From Alkaliphilus pronyensis (lineage in GTDB: Bacteria; Bacillota; Clostridia; Peptostreptococcales; Natronincolaceae), in NCBI RefSeq assembly GCF_009017275.1, contig NZ_WBZC01000024.1, forward strand, positions 1 to 64,000: a stretch of DNA of 64,000 nucleotides, written 5' to 3'. The position numbers and the translations under genes were made by a program. The notes under the pieces were generated by a model, which had not been told where the DNA came from, searched no databases, and worked only from the letters and a program-made list of their open reading frames with translations. This document shows, in pieces, positions 46,923 to 55,486 of this stretch; the first letter of the stretch is position 1, and every line of letters starts with the position of its first letter.

Positions 46923-47313
46923 CCTTCTATATATTATCTCAAATCTAATAATTATTGTATCGACGGTAATATTAATAGCCTTTGGTCTTAAACTAATTAG
47001 AAGTCTAAATAGGGAGAGTAAGCTTATAGGTAATATTGAATACACCGATGAGTTATTTAATCGTATAGATAGTATTATTTTGGTAAGTGTTATTACAGTT
47101 AGTAATACTATGGTCAACAGACTGAAGAATGAAAAAGCATTTTTTCAAAAAGAAAAGGAGGAGGCTTTTGAAGAAGCGAAAAATCGTATTGCTAATATTA
47201 TAAATACTCAAGATACCCAACACATAGGTGCCTATATAGATAATATAGATGAGTGGATTGATAATAGAATTGAATACTACGTTAGGACATTAAAAACAAG
47301 TAATTATGTTTAA
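46915..47313 (+). CDS. Holin-like protein 2 (phage LL-H type)
   Basis: A 132-residue protein with one N-terminal helix (about 5-27) and a charged body, VSNTMVNRLKNEKAFFQKEKEEAFEEAKNRI, ending NIDEWIDNRIEYYVRTLK. The ending is clearly homologous to NLDKWLENKIYYYL of holin-like protein 1, so the two are paralogues flanking the hydrolase. It overlaps the amidase stop by 8 bp. Confidence 0.72.
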   Translation: MSSLLYIISNLIIIVSTVILIAFGLKLIRSLNRESKLIGNIEYTDELFNRIDSIILVSVITVSNTMVNRLKNEKAFFQKEKEEAFEEAKNRIANIINTQDTQHIGAYIDNIDEWIDNRIEYYVRTLKTSNYV

Positions 47314-47393
47314 TAATTAATTTCTGTAAATATTTGATATATTTTATGTTTATATTATAATTTAAGTAATTAAACTTTTGAGGAGGATTATTA

Positions 47394-47903
47394 ATGGCTA
47401 GCTTTAGAGAAATAAAACCAGAGGAAATTGAAAAAAATCCATTTCATGCTATTGGAAAGGATTGGATGCTTATTACTGCTGAAAAGGATGGGAAAGTAAA
47501 CACCATGACGGCAGCATGGGGTGGATTAGGGGTTATGTGGAATAAAAATGTAGCATATATCGTTATTCGTCCACAGCGTTATACAAAGGAGTTTGTAGAT
47601 GCCTCTAATACATTCTCTTTGACCTTTTTTGATAAGGGCTTTGAAGATGAGCTAACTTATTTAGGCAGAGTATCCGGTAGAGATGAGGATAAAATTTCAA
47701 AGCTAAATATGACTGTTGAATATTCTGAAAAAACACCCTATTTTACCAATGCAAATCTTGTGGTTATATGCAACAAGCTTTATGCACAGGATTTTCAAGA
47801 GGATTGCTTTATTGATGATGCAGTTGCTTCAAAGGCTTATCCAGAGAAGGATTATCATACCCTATACATAGGAGAAATAACTAAGGTTCTTGTAAGGGAC
47901 TAG
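47394..47903 (+). CDS. Flavin reductase/flavoredoxin-like protein
   Basis: A 169-residue protein of the FMN-binding split-barrel flavin reductase group: NTMTAAWGGLGVMWNKNVAYIVIRPQRYTKEFVDASNTFSLTFF. It probably binds FMN; the substrate is unknown. AGGAGG precedes the ATG. Single gene, closed by the terminator at 47922-47966. Confidence 0.85.
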   Translation: MASFREIKPEEIEKNPFHAIGKDWMLITAEKDGKVNTMTAAWGGLGVMWNKNVAYIVIRPQRYTKEFVDASNTFSLTFFDKGFEDELTYLGRVSGRDEDKISKLNMTVEYSEKTPYFTNANLVVICNKLYAQDFQEDCFIDDAVASKAYPEKDYHTLYIGEITKVLVRD

Positions 47904-47921
47904 GGAGAGTATTGAAGTAAA

Positions 47922-47966
47922 GGTGCCCCTATATTATTATATAACTAGATAATATAGGGGCCTTTC
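47922..47966. terminator. Bidirectional terminator between flavoredoxin-like gene and asnA
   Basis: GCCCCTATATTAT (47925-47937) pairs perfectly with ATAATATAGGGGC (47949-47961). T-rich sequence follows on the plus strand. Confidence 0.85.
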
Positions 47967-47967
47967 T

Positions 47968-48990
47968 TTATAAAAGTAATATATCTGCTTCTTCACATTT
48001 TTTAATCATGTCCTGTGGCCATATAGATGCTTGAACCTCTCCTATATGGGCTTTTTCAAGGAAAAACATGCAGATTCTTGACTGACCTATTCCGCCACCT
48101 ACGGTATAGGGCAGCTCTTTATTTAGTAGCATTCTATGGAAGGTAAGCTCTTTTTTATCCTCTGCCTTTGCTATTTTCAATTGCTTTACTAAGGCAGCTT
48201 CATCTACCCTTATGCCCATTGATGATAATTCTAATGCCATTTCTAAAACAGGATACCAAAATATTATATCTCCATTTAAGATCCAATCGTCGTAATCCGG
48301 TGCTCTACCATCATGCTTAGTACCCGATAGTAATTTATCTCCTATTTCCATTATAAATACTGCTCCCTTTTCCTTTGCAATTGCATCCTCCCTCTCCTTT
48401 GGTGAAAAGGATGGAAATCTATCCTCCAGCTCTTGAGTTGTTATAAAGAAAATATTATCTGGTAAGGATTTTTTGAAGCTAGGATACAATTTACATACCT
48501 CATCCTCTGTTCTCTTGAATACTCTATATATCTTTTCAACAATTTCCTTTAAAGCACTGGATTTTCTTTCTTCCTTTGAAATCACTAGCTCCCAGTCCCA
48601 CTGATCTACATAAATAGAGTGTATGTTATCAAGATCCTCATCTCTTCGTATTGCATTCATATCGGTATAAATACCTTCTCCCCTGTTAAAGCCATATCTA
48701 TGGAGGGCCATACGTTTCCATTTAGCTAAGGAATGTACTATTTCAACCTGCTTTCCGCCAACTCCTTTCACATCAAAGGATACAGGCCTTTCAATTCCAT
48801 TAAGATTGTCATTTGTACCTGTTTCTGGCTCTACAAACAAAGGTGCAGATACTCTTGTTAAGTTAAGCTCATAGGCTAAGGCTGATTCAAAAAAATCCTT
48901 TATTTGCTTTATTGCAATTTCTGTTTCTTTTATTCCAAGAGGTGATTTATAACCCTTTGGTACTTTTAATGAATTATTTAGCTTTGTCAT
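47968..48990 (-). CDS. asnA: Aspartate-ammonia ligase (asparagine synthetase A)
   Basis: It makes asparagine from aspartate, ammonia and ATP, and has a class II synthetase-like fold. The 340 residues include [56 protein letters not shown] and the C-terminal [23 protein letters not shown] precedes the ATG. An Asn T-box leader controls it, so expression rises when charged tRNA-Asn is scarce. Confidence 0.96.
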   Translation of the reverse strand: MTKLNNSLKVPKGYKSPLGIKETEIAIKQIKDFFESALAYELNLTRVSAPLFVEPETGTNDNLNGIERPVSFDVKGVGGKQVEIVHSLAKWKRMALHRYGFNRGEGIYTDMNAIRRDEDLDNIHSIYVDQWDWELVISKEERKSSALKEIVEKIYRVFKRTEDEVCKLYPSFKKSLPDNIFFITTQELEDRFPSFSPKEREDAIAKEKGAVFIMEIGDKLLSGTKHDGRAPDYDDWILNGDIIFWYPVLEMALELSSMGIRVDEAALVKQLKIAKAEDKKELTFHRMLLNKELPYTVGGGIGQSRICMFFLEKAHIGEVQASIWPQDMIKKCEEADILLL

Positions 48991-49072
48991 ATAATTATTC
49001 CTCCTTCTTTTTGTTAGGAAACCTAATAGCTTTTTCCATGGCCATGGTTATTCATCTTAGGTTTTTAAATAT

Positions 49073-49350
49073 AAAAAAACCCTTCATCCCTATAGTAAGG
49101 GACGAAAGGTTTAACTTCCGCGGTACCACCCAAATTAGTACAATACTCACTTAATCAGTACAGAAGAGCTTCTTCGATACTTACCTGTTTATAACGGTTA
49201 GGCTCCGACTAAGCCTACTTTCCAATATGGATTTCGGTTAGCAACTCCGAGATGTTCTTCAAAATAGGCCTCGTACTGGTCTTCCACTATCACCAGCTCG
49301 CTTAAACTATCTCCTAAGTCTACTCTTCTCTTCTTCGTCTTTGATATTTT
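49073..49350 (-). promoter_or_regulatory. T-box riboswitch, asparagine-specific, upstream of asnA
   Basis: On the minus strand the T-box bulge GGGTGGTACCGCGG lies at about 49116-49131, followed by a terminator (CCTTTCGTCCC / GGGATGAAGG and seven T, 49073-49105). Upstream is a long stem I (to about 49350). In the expected specifier region GAAGAACATC holds an AAC (Asn) triplet at 49254-49256. This accounts for half of the 546-bp gap between asnA and the lipoate ligase; the rest is AT-rich. Confidence 0.93.
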
Positions 49351-49536
49351 ATTAATCTAAATTATATAATACTAAAAATCAGTTGTCAACAATAAATTGC
49401 ATATTTATTAATTAATATGGATTGTTATAGATAAGCTATTGATTTTAACAAATAATTATAGAATATTTTAAATAATTGATATATTCTATTGTATGTAGGG
49501 TATAAATCATAAGACAAAATTTTAGGAGGTTAAGCT

Positions 49537-50529
49537 ATGATACGAATTCAAAACAAATCAACTGATCCACATTTTAATCTTGCATTGGAGGAATATGCTC
49601 TAAAAAACATGAATATAGATGATTCAATTATTATTTTATGGCAAAATGAACCCTCTGTAATTGTTGGTAGAAATCAAAATACCATTGAAGAGATTAATAA
49701 CAGGTTTATAAAGGATAATAACATAAATGTTGTTCGTCGTTTATCTGGTGGTGGTGCTGTCTATCACGATTTAGGTAATTTAAACTTTACATTTATAACT
49801 AATAGAGGCAGAGAAAGCACAAAAAACTTTGAAAGCTTTACCCGACCTGTAATTGAAACACTAAAGCAATTAGGAGCTCCTGCTGAGTTCTCTGGTAGAA
49901 ATGATATAACCATTGATGGGAAGAAATTTTCAGGAAATGCCCAATATACCTATAAAAATAAGCTACTACATCATGGAACAATTTTATTTAACTCTGATTT
50001 AACAGTTGTTCAAGAGGCCTTGAATGTACAGGCTGATAAAATAGAGTCTAAGGGTATTAAGTCTGTAAAGAGTCGTGTTATAAACATTTTACCCTACTTA
50101 AATAAACCCTTAGCTTTAAAGGAATTTGTTGAAATATTAGCTAACAATATGTTTACCCATTATAATCAACAGCCTAAGGAGTATACTCTAACTGATAAGG
50201 ATATAGAAGCTATACAAGCTTTAATGGATGAAAGATACAAAAAGTGGGAGTGGAACTTTGGAGAATCCCCCGCCTTTACTATTCAAAAAAAGCGTCGTTT
50301 CTCAGGTGGTAGTATAGATATACGTTTAAACGTAAAGGATGGTATTATAAAGGATTGTAAAATTTTTGGTGACTATTTTGGTGAGCTAGATACTAATGAT
50401 TTAACTAATCAAATGCTTAATCTTAAATTTAATGAGGCTGCTATAGCAACACTGTTGGATAAGGTTGAATTTTCTCAGTATTTTACTCATATTAATAGGG
50501 ATGAATTTTTAGACTGCTTATTCAACTGA
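49537..50529 (+). CDS. lplA: Lipoate-protein ligase
   Basis: A 330-residue enzyme that attaches lipoate to E2 and GcvH lysines using ATP. The motifs RRLSGGGAVYHDLGNLNFTFI and KFSGNAQYTYKNKLLHHGTILF are typical, and the C-terminal accessory domain (about 250-330) is present. AGGAGG precedes the ATG. It lies next to, and convergent with, a 2-oxo acid dehydrogenase operon whose E2 carries a lipoyl domain, its likely target. No lipoate synthase is in the window, so the cell may scavenge lipoate. Confidence 0.94.
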   Translation: MIRIQNKSTDPHFNLALEEYALKNMNIDDSIIILWQNEPSVIVGRNQNTIEEINNRFIKDNNINVVRRLSGGGAVYHDLGNLNFTFITNRGRESTKNFESFTRPVIETLKQLGAPAEFSGRNDITIDGKKFSGNAQYTYKNKLLHHGTILFNSDLTVVQEALNVQADKIESKGIKSVKSRVINILPYLNKPLALKEFVEILANNMFTHYNQQPKEYTLTDKDIEAIQALMDERYKKWEWNFGESPAFTIQKKRRFSGGSIDIRLNVKDGIIKDCKIFGDYFGELDTNDLTNQMLNLKFNEAAIATLLDKVEFSQYFTHINRDEFLDCLFN

Positions 50530-50587
50530 TTGTTGATTTTAAATACTTTTTCTGAAAATTTTAGACTGAAAAGGGCTTTTTAAAGTA

Positions 50588-50625
50588 TAAATGATGGATG
50601 GTCATTTGACCATCCATCATTTATT
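50588..50625. terminator. Bidirectional terminator between lplA and lpdA
   Basis: ATGATGGATGGTCA pairs with TGACCATCCATCAT (50591-50620) with almost no loop, flanked by AT-rich tails. It serves both convergent genes. Confidence 0.85.
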
Positions 50626-52003
50626 TAAAAATATGAATTGGCTTATCAATTGCCCCGTGGGCAGCCTCCATTACTATTTCTGATAGAGTTGGGTGAGGGT
50701 GAATTGCCTTTGCAAGCTCGTGGACAGTCCCCTCAAGCTCCATAGTTGTTACAGCTTCTGCAATCATGTCGGTTGCATGGGCCGCCAAAATGTGTACCCC
50801 CAGCACCTCACCATATTGCTTATCTGCTACTATTTTTATAAAACCCTCACTTTCTCCTTCTGCTAATGCCTTTCCATTTGCCGCCACTGGAAAGCTACTG
50901 GTAATAACATCATATCCTTGCTCCCTTGCTTCCTCTTCTGTTAGTCCAGCAGTTCCCACCTCTGGGAATCCATATATACAGGAGGGTACTTTTTTATAGT
51001 TTATACTGGATTCCTTACCCATTATGTTTTCTACTGCTACTATACCTTCGGCTGATGCTACGTGGGCAAGGTTGTATTTTCCATTCACATCTCCAATTGC
51101 ATATATCCCCTTTATGTTTGTTTCCATCTTTTCATTGGTGACAATTCCATTTTTATCAATTTTAAGACCAATATGTTGAAGCCCATTAACATTAGGAGTG
51201 CTTCCTACACTAATTAGTATTTTATCACCCTCAAGAGTCTTCTCTATACCATTATTCTCAATAGTTACAGTATTTCCATTTACCGCCAGTACATTAGAAT
51301 TAAAAAGTATGTTAATTCCCTTCTTCATCATTAGCTTTGCCATACCTTCTCTTATATCCTTATCTAGGCTACCTAAAATTCTATGGGATCTTTGAATAAT
51401 ACTGACTTCAACCCCTAGTGTGTTAAACAAAATAGCAAATTCAGTACTAATTACACCACCCCCTAGTATGACTAGCTTTTTGGGAAGCTCCTTTTGCTCC
51501 AAAAGCTCCTTGCTGGTTATGACAATACCTGACTCAATAGACTCCTTTATACCCTTAATATCTGGTATAAAGGGGGAAGCTCCAGTTGCAATTATTAAAT
51601 TTTTTGTCCTTAGTGTAGTATCCTTTACCTTTATGGTGTGGCTATCTAGCACCTCACCAAGACCTGAGTACACATCTACACCATTTCCCTTTAAAAGAGC
51701 CTTTACTCCACCTGTGAGCTGTTTAACGACTTTATCCTTACGCTGAAGCATTTTAGTCCAATTAATAGTAACCCTACTTATATCCTCTATATCAATACCA
51801 AACTCCTTAGAATTCAATATATCCTCATACATCTTCCCACTTTTTAAAAGGGTTTTGGTGGGGATACAGCCCCAATTAAGGCATACTCCACCAATCTCTC
51901 CCTTTTCAACTAAGGCTGTTTTTGCACCCATTTGGGCAGCCTTTATGGCAGCCACATAACCCCCTGGGCCTCCTCCTAGTACTACAATATCATAATCCTT
52001 CAT
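50621..52003 (-). CDS. lpdA: Dihydrolipoyl dehydrogenase (E3)
   Basis: A 460-residue FAD disulfide reductase: GGGPGGYVAAIKAAQMGA, the redox pair in GGVCLNWGCIPTKTLL (C41, C46), and HPHPTLSE with the catalytic histidine near the C-terminus. It has no extra lipoyl domain. Last gene of the complex operon, 12 bp after E2. It reoxidises the E2 lipoamide with NAD+. Confidence 0.96.
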   Translation of the reverse strand: MKDYDIVVLGGGPGGYVAAIKAAQMGAKTALVEKGEIGGVCLNWGCIPTKTLLKSGKMYEDILNSKEFGIDIEDISRVTINWTKMLQRKDKVVKQLTGGVKALLKGNGVDVYSGLGEVLDSHTIKVKDTTLRTKNLIIATGASPFIPDIKGIKESIESGIVITSKELLEQKELPKKLVILGGGVISTEFAILFNTLGVEVSIIQRSHRILGSLDKDIREGMAKLMMKKGINILFNSNVLAVNGNTVTIENNGIEKTLEGDKILISVGSTPNVNGLQHIGLKIDKNGIVTNEKMETNIKGIYAIGDVNGKYNLAHVASAEGIVAVENIMGKESSINYKKVPSCIYGFPEVGTAGLTEEEAREQGYDVITSSFPVAANGKALAEGESEGFIKIVADKQYGEVLGVHILAAHATDMIAEAVTTMELEGTVHELAKAIHPHPTLSEIVMEAAHGAIDKPIHIFK

Positions 52004-52015
52004 AGTGTTAGCCTC

Positions 52016-53272
52016 CTAACTTAAAATCAGCAGCATAGGATTACTGAGATATTCTTTAAATTTACTTAAGAATCTTCCTGCATCTCCGCCGTCTATAACA
52101 CGATGATCAATACATAGGGTTATTGCCATAATATCTCTTATTATGATTTCACCATTTAATACTACTGGTTTTTTTGTGATTTTGCCAATACCTAGTATGG
52201 CTACTTCAGGATGCTTTATTACTGGAATTCCCGAGGCTGCCCCAACAGCACCATAATTAGTAATGGTAATAGTTCCATTTTGAAGTTCTTCTATATTTAA
52301 AGCTTTATTCCTAGCTGCATCAGACAACTTTACTACTTCCTTAGCAATTTGAAATATTCCCTTTTTATCTACATCCTTAACTATAGGTACAATCAAGCCA
52401 TCAGAAGTATCAGTAGCAATTCCAATATTATAGTATTTCTTTAATATCATCTCCTGCTTTTCATCATCATAGCTACCATTGAAAAATGGGTACTCTTTAA
52501 GGGTTAAGGTTAAGGCCTTCATAATAAATGGCATATAGGTTAGCTTAATGCCTTCATTTAATGCAGTTTCTTTAGACTCCTCCCTAAAGGCCACTAAGTC
52601 CGTTACATCTATTTCATCCATGGCGGCAGCATGGGGTATTACAGACTTTGAAAGCACCATATTCTTAGCAATGGTCTTACGCAGCATTGATAATGGTACT
52701 CTTTCCTCTATAGAAGGGTTTGCTGGGGCTTCCTTAAAGCCTTTTCCTTTTTTATTTAATTCTTCCTTCCTTCGATAAATATCTTCCTTCAATACTCTTC
52801 CAGCTGGACCCGTTCCCTTTACAATGCTTATGTCTATATTTAAATCCTTTGCCAGCTTTCTTGCAACAGGTGTTGCCAATACCTTAGTGGTTTGCTCCAT
52901 AACTTCTTCTGTATGGTTTTCGTTGCTGGCTTCTATTATTTGTGAAGAAACCGACAGTTCTCCCACAACTCCTGCACTTTTCTCTTCACCTTCACCAACA
53001 GCTTCCTTTTCAGTATTAGCACCTTCACTTCCATCATCTATTTTAACAACAACATCACCTACATGTATGGTATCTCCCTCTTCACCTATTAGCTCAACTA
53101 TTTCTCCCTTTGTAGGTGATGGTATTTCTGCATTAACCTTATCAGTTTCTACTAAAAATAAAGAATCTCCATCCTTTACCTTGTCTCCTACTTTAACCAT
53201 CCATTTTAAGATTTTACCCTCATGTATTCCTTCACCTATATCTGCGAATTTAAACTCAAACAAACTCTTCAC
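52016..53272 (-). CDS. Dihydrolipoamide acyltransferase (E2) of a 2-oxo acid dehydrogenase complex
   Basis: In order it has one lipoyl domain (1-78, lipoyl lysine in VETDKVNAEI), a linker, a peripheral-subunit-binding domain (about 130-165, ATPVARKLAKDLNIDISIVKGTGPAGRVLKEDI) and a catalytic domain ending with HRVIDGGDAGRFL. The 418 residues suit a Gram-positive E2 core. It is 5 bp after E1 beta. The acyl group is probably acetyl, judged by E1, but branched-chain acyl or acetoin use is not excluded. Confidence 0.93.
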   Translation of the reverse strand: MKSLFEFKFADIGEGIHEGKILKWMVKVGDKVKDGDSLFLVETDKVNAEIPSPTKGEIVELIGEEGDTIHVGDVVVKIDDGSEGANTEKEAVGEGEEKSAGVVGELSVSSQIIEASNENHTEEVMEQTTKVLATPVARKLAKDLNIDISIVKGTGPAGRVLKEDIYRRKEELNKKGKGFKEAPANPSIEERVPLSMLRKTIAKNMVLSKSVIPHAAAMDEIDVTDLVAFREESKETALNEGIKLTYMPFIMKALTLTLKEYPFFNGSYDDEKQEMILKKYYNIGIATDTSDGLIVPIVKDVDKKGIFQIAKEVVKLSDAARNKALNIEELQNGTITITNYGAVGAASGIPVIKHPEVAILGIGKITKKPVVLNGEIIIRDIMAITLCIDHRVIDGGDAGRFLSKFKEYLSNPMLLILS

Positions 53273-53277
53273 CTCCT

Positions 53278-54255
53278 CTAAAATTCAACTACCTCTTTTA
53301 TTTTCTTGATAATTTTCTCTGGACTAATTAAAAAATGATGCTCTCCCCTAGGTAGTGGTATAGTTATATCAAAGCCTGTTATTCTAGTGGGAGGTGCCTC
53401 TAAATATAAAAAGGCTCCTTCATTAACTGTTGATATAAGCTCTGCTGCAACACTAAAGGATTTTACAGCCTCATGAACAGCTGCAAATCTCCCTGTTTTC
53501 TGAACTGATTTTATTATCGTCTCCTTGTCAAGTGGGGATATAGTTCTTAAATCTATTAGCTCCACTGAAATCCCTTCCTTCTCCAGCTGTTTAACTGCCT
53601 CCTGCACCTGTGGAACCATAGCACCATAAGTAACAACTGTTATATCCCTTCCCTCCTTTATTACCTTGGCTTTGCCTATAGGAATAATATAATCCTCTTC
53701 TGGTACCTCCTGCTTAAATGCCCTATATATACGCTTAGGCTCCAAGAAGATTACTGGGTCTGGGTCTCTAATTGCAGCTAAAAGTAAGCCCTTAGTGTCG
53801 TAGGGGGTTGAGGGAATAACTACCTTTAACCCAGGTATATGGGCAAATATTGCCTCTAGGCTTTCTGAGTGATGCTCTAAAGCCCTAATTCCGCCTCCAT
53901 ATGGGGCTCTTATTACCATAGGTAAGCTAAACCTACCTCTCGAACGATTCCTCATTCTTGCTGCATGGGCAATAATTTGATTCATTGCAGGTAGAATAAA
54001 TCCTGAAAACTGTATTTCTACAACAGGCTTTAGTCCGTTAATTGCCATTCCTATAGCACTTCCCACTATACCTGCCTCAGCAAGGGGTGAATCAAAGCAT
54101 CTATCCTTACCATATTTTTTCTGTAGTCCAACTGTTGCACGAAATACTCCCCCCTCATAACCAACATCCTCACCATATACAACAAGGGTATTATCTCTCT
54201 CCATTTCATGATCTAATGTATGGTTTACTGTATTTAATATATTCATTAATGCCAT
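53278..54255 (-). CDS. 2-oxo acid dehydrogenase E1 beta subunit
   Basis: A 325-residue transketolase-like subunit: GEDVGYEGGVFRATVGLQKKYG, PLAEAGIVGSAIGMAINGLKPVVEIQF and LIDLRTISPLDKETI. It pairs with E1 alpha to decarboxylate the 2-oxo acid with thiamine diphosphate. Its ATG shares a base with the E1 alpha stop. Confidence 0.94.
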   Translation of the reverse strand: MALMNILNTVNHTLDHEMERDNTLVVYGEDVGYEGGVFRATVGLQKKYGKDRCFDSPLAEAGIVGSAIGMAINGLKPVVEIQFSGFILPAMNQIIAHAARMRNRSRGRFSLPMVIRAPYGGGIRALEHHSESLEAIFAHIPGLKVVIPSTPYDTKGLLLAAIRDPDPVIFLEPKRIYRAFKQEVPEEDYIIPIGKAKVIKEGRDITVVTYGAMVPQVQEAVKQLEKEGISVELIDLRTISPLDKETIIKSVQKTGRFAAVHEAVKSFSVAAELISTVNEGAFLYLEAPPTRITGFDITIPLPRGEHHFLISPEKIIKKIKEVVEF

Positions 54256-55340
54256 TATTTTTCACTCCCTTCAAGGTTGCTTTTATATTCTTTAAGCTGC
54301 TCCTCTAAAATCGGAGTCATAGTTTCATAGTGATATTTAAATATATCCTCTAAAGGGGTTTCTCCTGAATTTTCAACCCTTTTAAAGGTAGCATTAACAA
54401 GCTCCTCATACTCTTCAATTTGCTTTTGATCCCTTTCTTCACTCCACAGTTCATTGTTTATCAAGTATTTTTTCAGGCGTTCTACAGGATCCTTCTTGGA
54501 CCATTCCTCCACCTCACTGTCTTCCCTATAGATGGATGGATCATCAGAGGTTGTATGGGGTCCTAAGCGATAGGTGACAGCTTCTATAAGGGTTGGTCCT
54601 TCTCCTTTTCTTGCTCTTTCTACCGCATCTTTAGCAGCTAAATACATTGCAAATATGTCATTACCATCAACCTGTATTCCTGGTATTCCATATGCTACAG
54701 CCTTTTCTGCCAGTGTTTTGGTTTTGGTTTGTACATGTCTTGGTACAGATATAGCATACTGGTTGTTTTGTATAATTACTATAAGGGGGGCATCGAAAAC
54801 CGCTGCAAAGTTCATTCCTTCGTGGAACTCTCCATGGGATGTGCCTCCATCTCCAACAAATGCCATTGTGACATGATCCTCTCCCTTATATTTACTTGCC
54901 ATTGCAAGTCCTGCCCCATGATTAATTTGTGAAGAAATTGGCACCGATACAGGTAGCATTTTAACATTTTCCGGGAATTTACTCCCCATTTCGCTACCAT
55001 ACCAGTAAAGGTAAACTTGCTCTAAAGGTACTCCTTTATAGAACCATGCCCCCAGCTCTCTAAAGGCTGGCACCAGCCAATCTCTTTCTTCAGTTGCAGC
55101 TATAGCCCCTAATTGGGCTGCCTCCTGACCACGATTTGGAGCATAGGTTAGCATTCGCCCTTGTCTTTGATATTGTAAAGCTTTGGTGTCGGCTATTTTT
55201 GTAAGCAACATCATCTTATATAATTCTAGTATTTTTTCATCCTTTATTTGTGGCATCAAATCCTTTTTTACTATGTTTCCTTCAATATCCATAATAGAAA
55301 GCATCTTACCCTCTAATGGTGAATATTTTTCTATTAGCAT
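54255..55340 (-). CDS. pdhA: 2-oxo acid dehydrogenase E1 alpha subunit (pyruvate dehydrogenase-like)
   Basis: A 361-residue subunit with the thiamine diphosphate motif GDGGTSHGEFHEGMNFAAVFDAPLIVIIQNN and the phosphorylation-loop-like YRLGPHTTSDDPSIYR. Its length and the motif YAPNRGQEAAQLGAIAA resemble Bacillus PdhA more than the shorter AcoA or BkdAA, so I favour pyruvate. First gene of the E1a-E1b-E2-E3 operon, with GAGGAGG upstream. A working pyruvate dehydrogenase is notable in an otherwise anaerobic gene set. Confidence 0.88.
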   Translation of the reverse strand: MLIEKYSPLEGKMLSIMDIEGNIVKKDLMPQIKDEKILELYKMMLLTKIADTKALQYQRQGRMLTYAPNRGQEAAQLGAIAATEERDWLVPAFRELGAWFYKGVPLEQVYLYWYGSEMGSKFPENVKMLPVSVPISSQINHGAGLAMASKYKGEDHVTMAFVGDGGTSHGEFHEGMNFAAVFDAPLIVIIQNNQYAISVPRHVQTKTKTLAEKAVAYGIPGIQVDGNDIFAMYLAAKDAVERARKGEGPTLIEAVTYRLGPHTTSDDPSIYREDSEVEEWSKKDPVERLKKYLINNELWSEERDQKQIEEYEELVNATFKRVENSGETPLEDIFKYHYETMTPILEEQLKEYKSNLEGSEK

Positions 55341-55427
55341 CTTCCTTCCTCCTCTTATACATCTATAATTTCTATTTTTTATTTACCCTAATTCTCAATT
55401 ATTAATAATTTTTGTTTTGTTATATTA

Positions 55428-55460
55428 AATAAAAAAACAGATAGTTTTTAACTACCTGTT
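55428..55460 (-). terminator. Terminator of the FAD oxidoreductase gene
   Basis: AACAGGTAGT pairs with ACTATCTGTT (minus-strand reading) over a 5-base loop, followed by TTTTTTATTT. Confidence 0.85.
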
Positions 55461-55486
55461 ATAATATAGACAAACCCTCAATTTTT

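Noticed and set aside
45265-47313. Reading the holin-endolysin genes as a prophage
   Set aside because: Flanked by germination genes and a flavin reductase-like gene; no structural, replication or integration genes in the window.
49018-49063. Second attenuator hairpin (ACCTAA / TTAGGT) between the T-box terminator and asnA
   Set aside because: Six-base stem around a loop of more than 30 bases; too weak to call.
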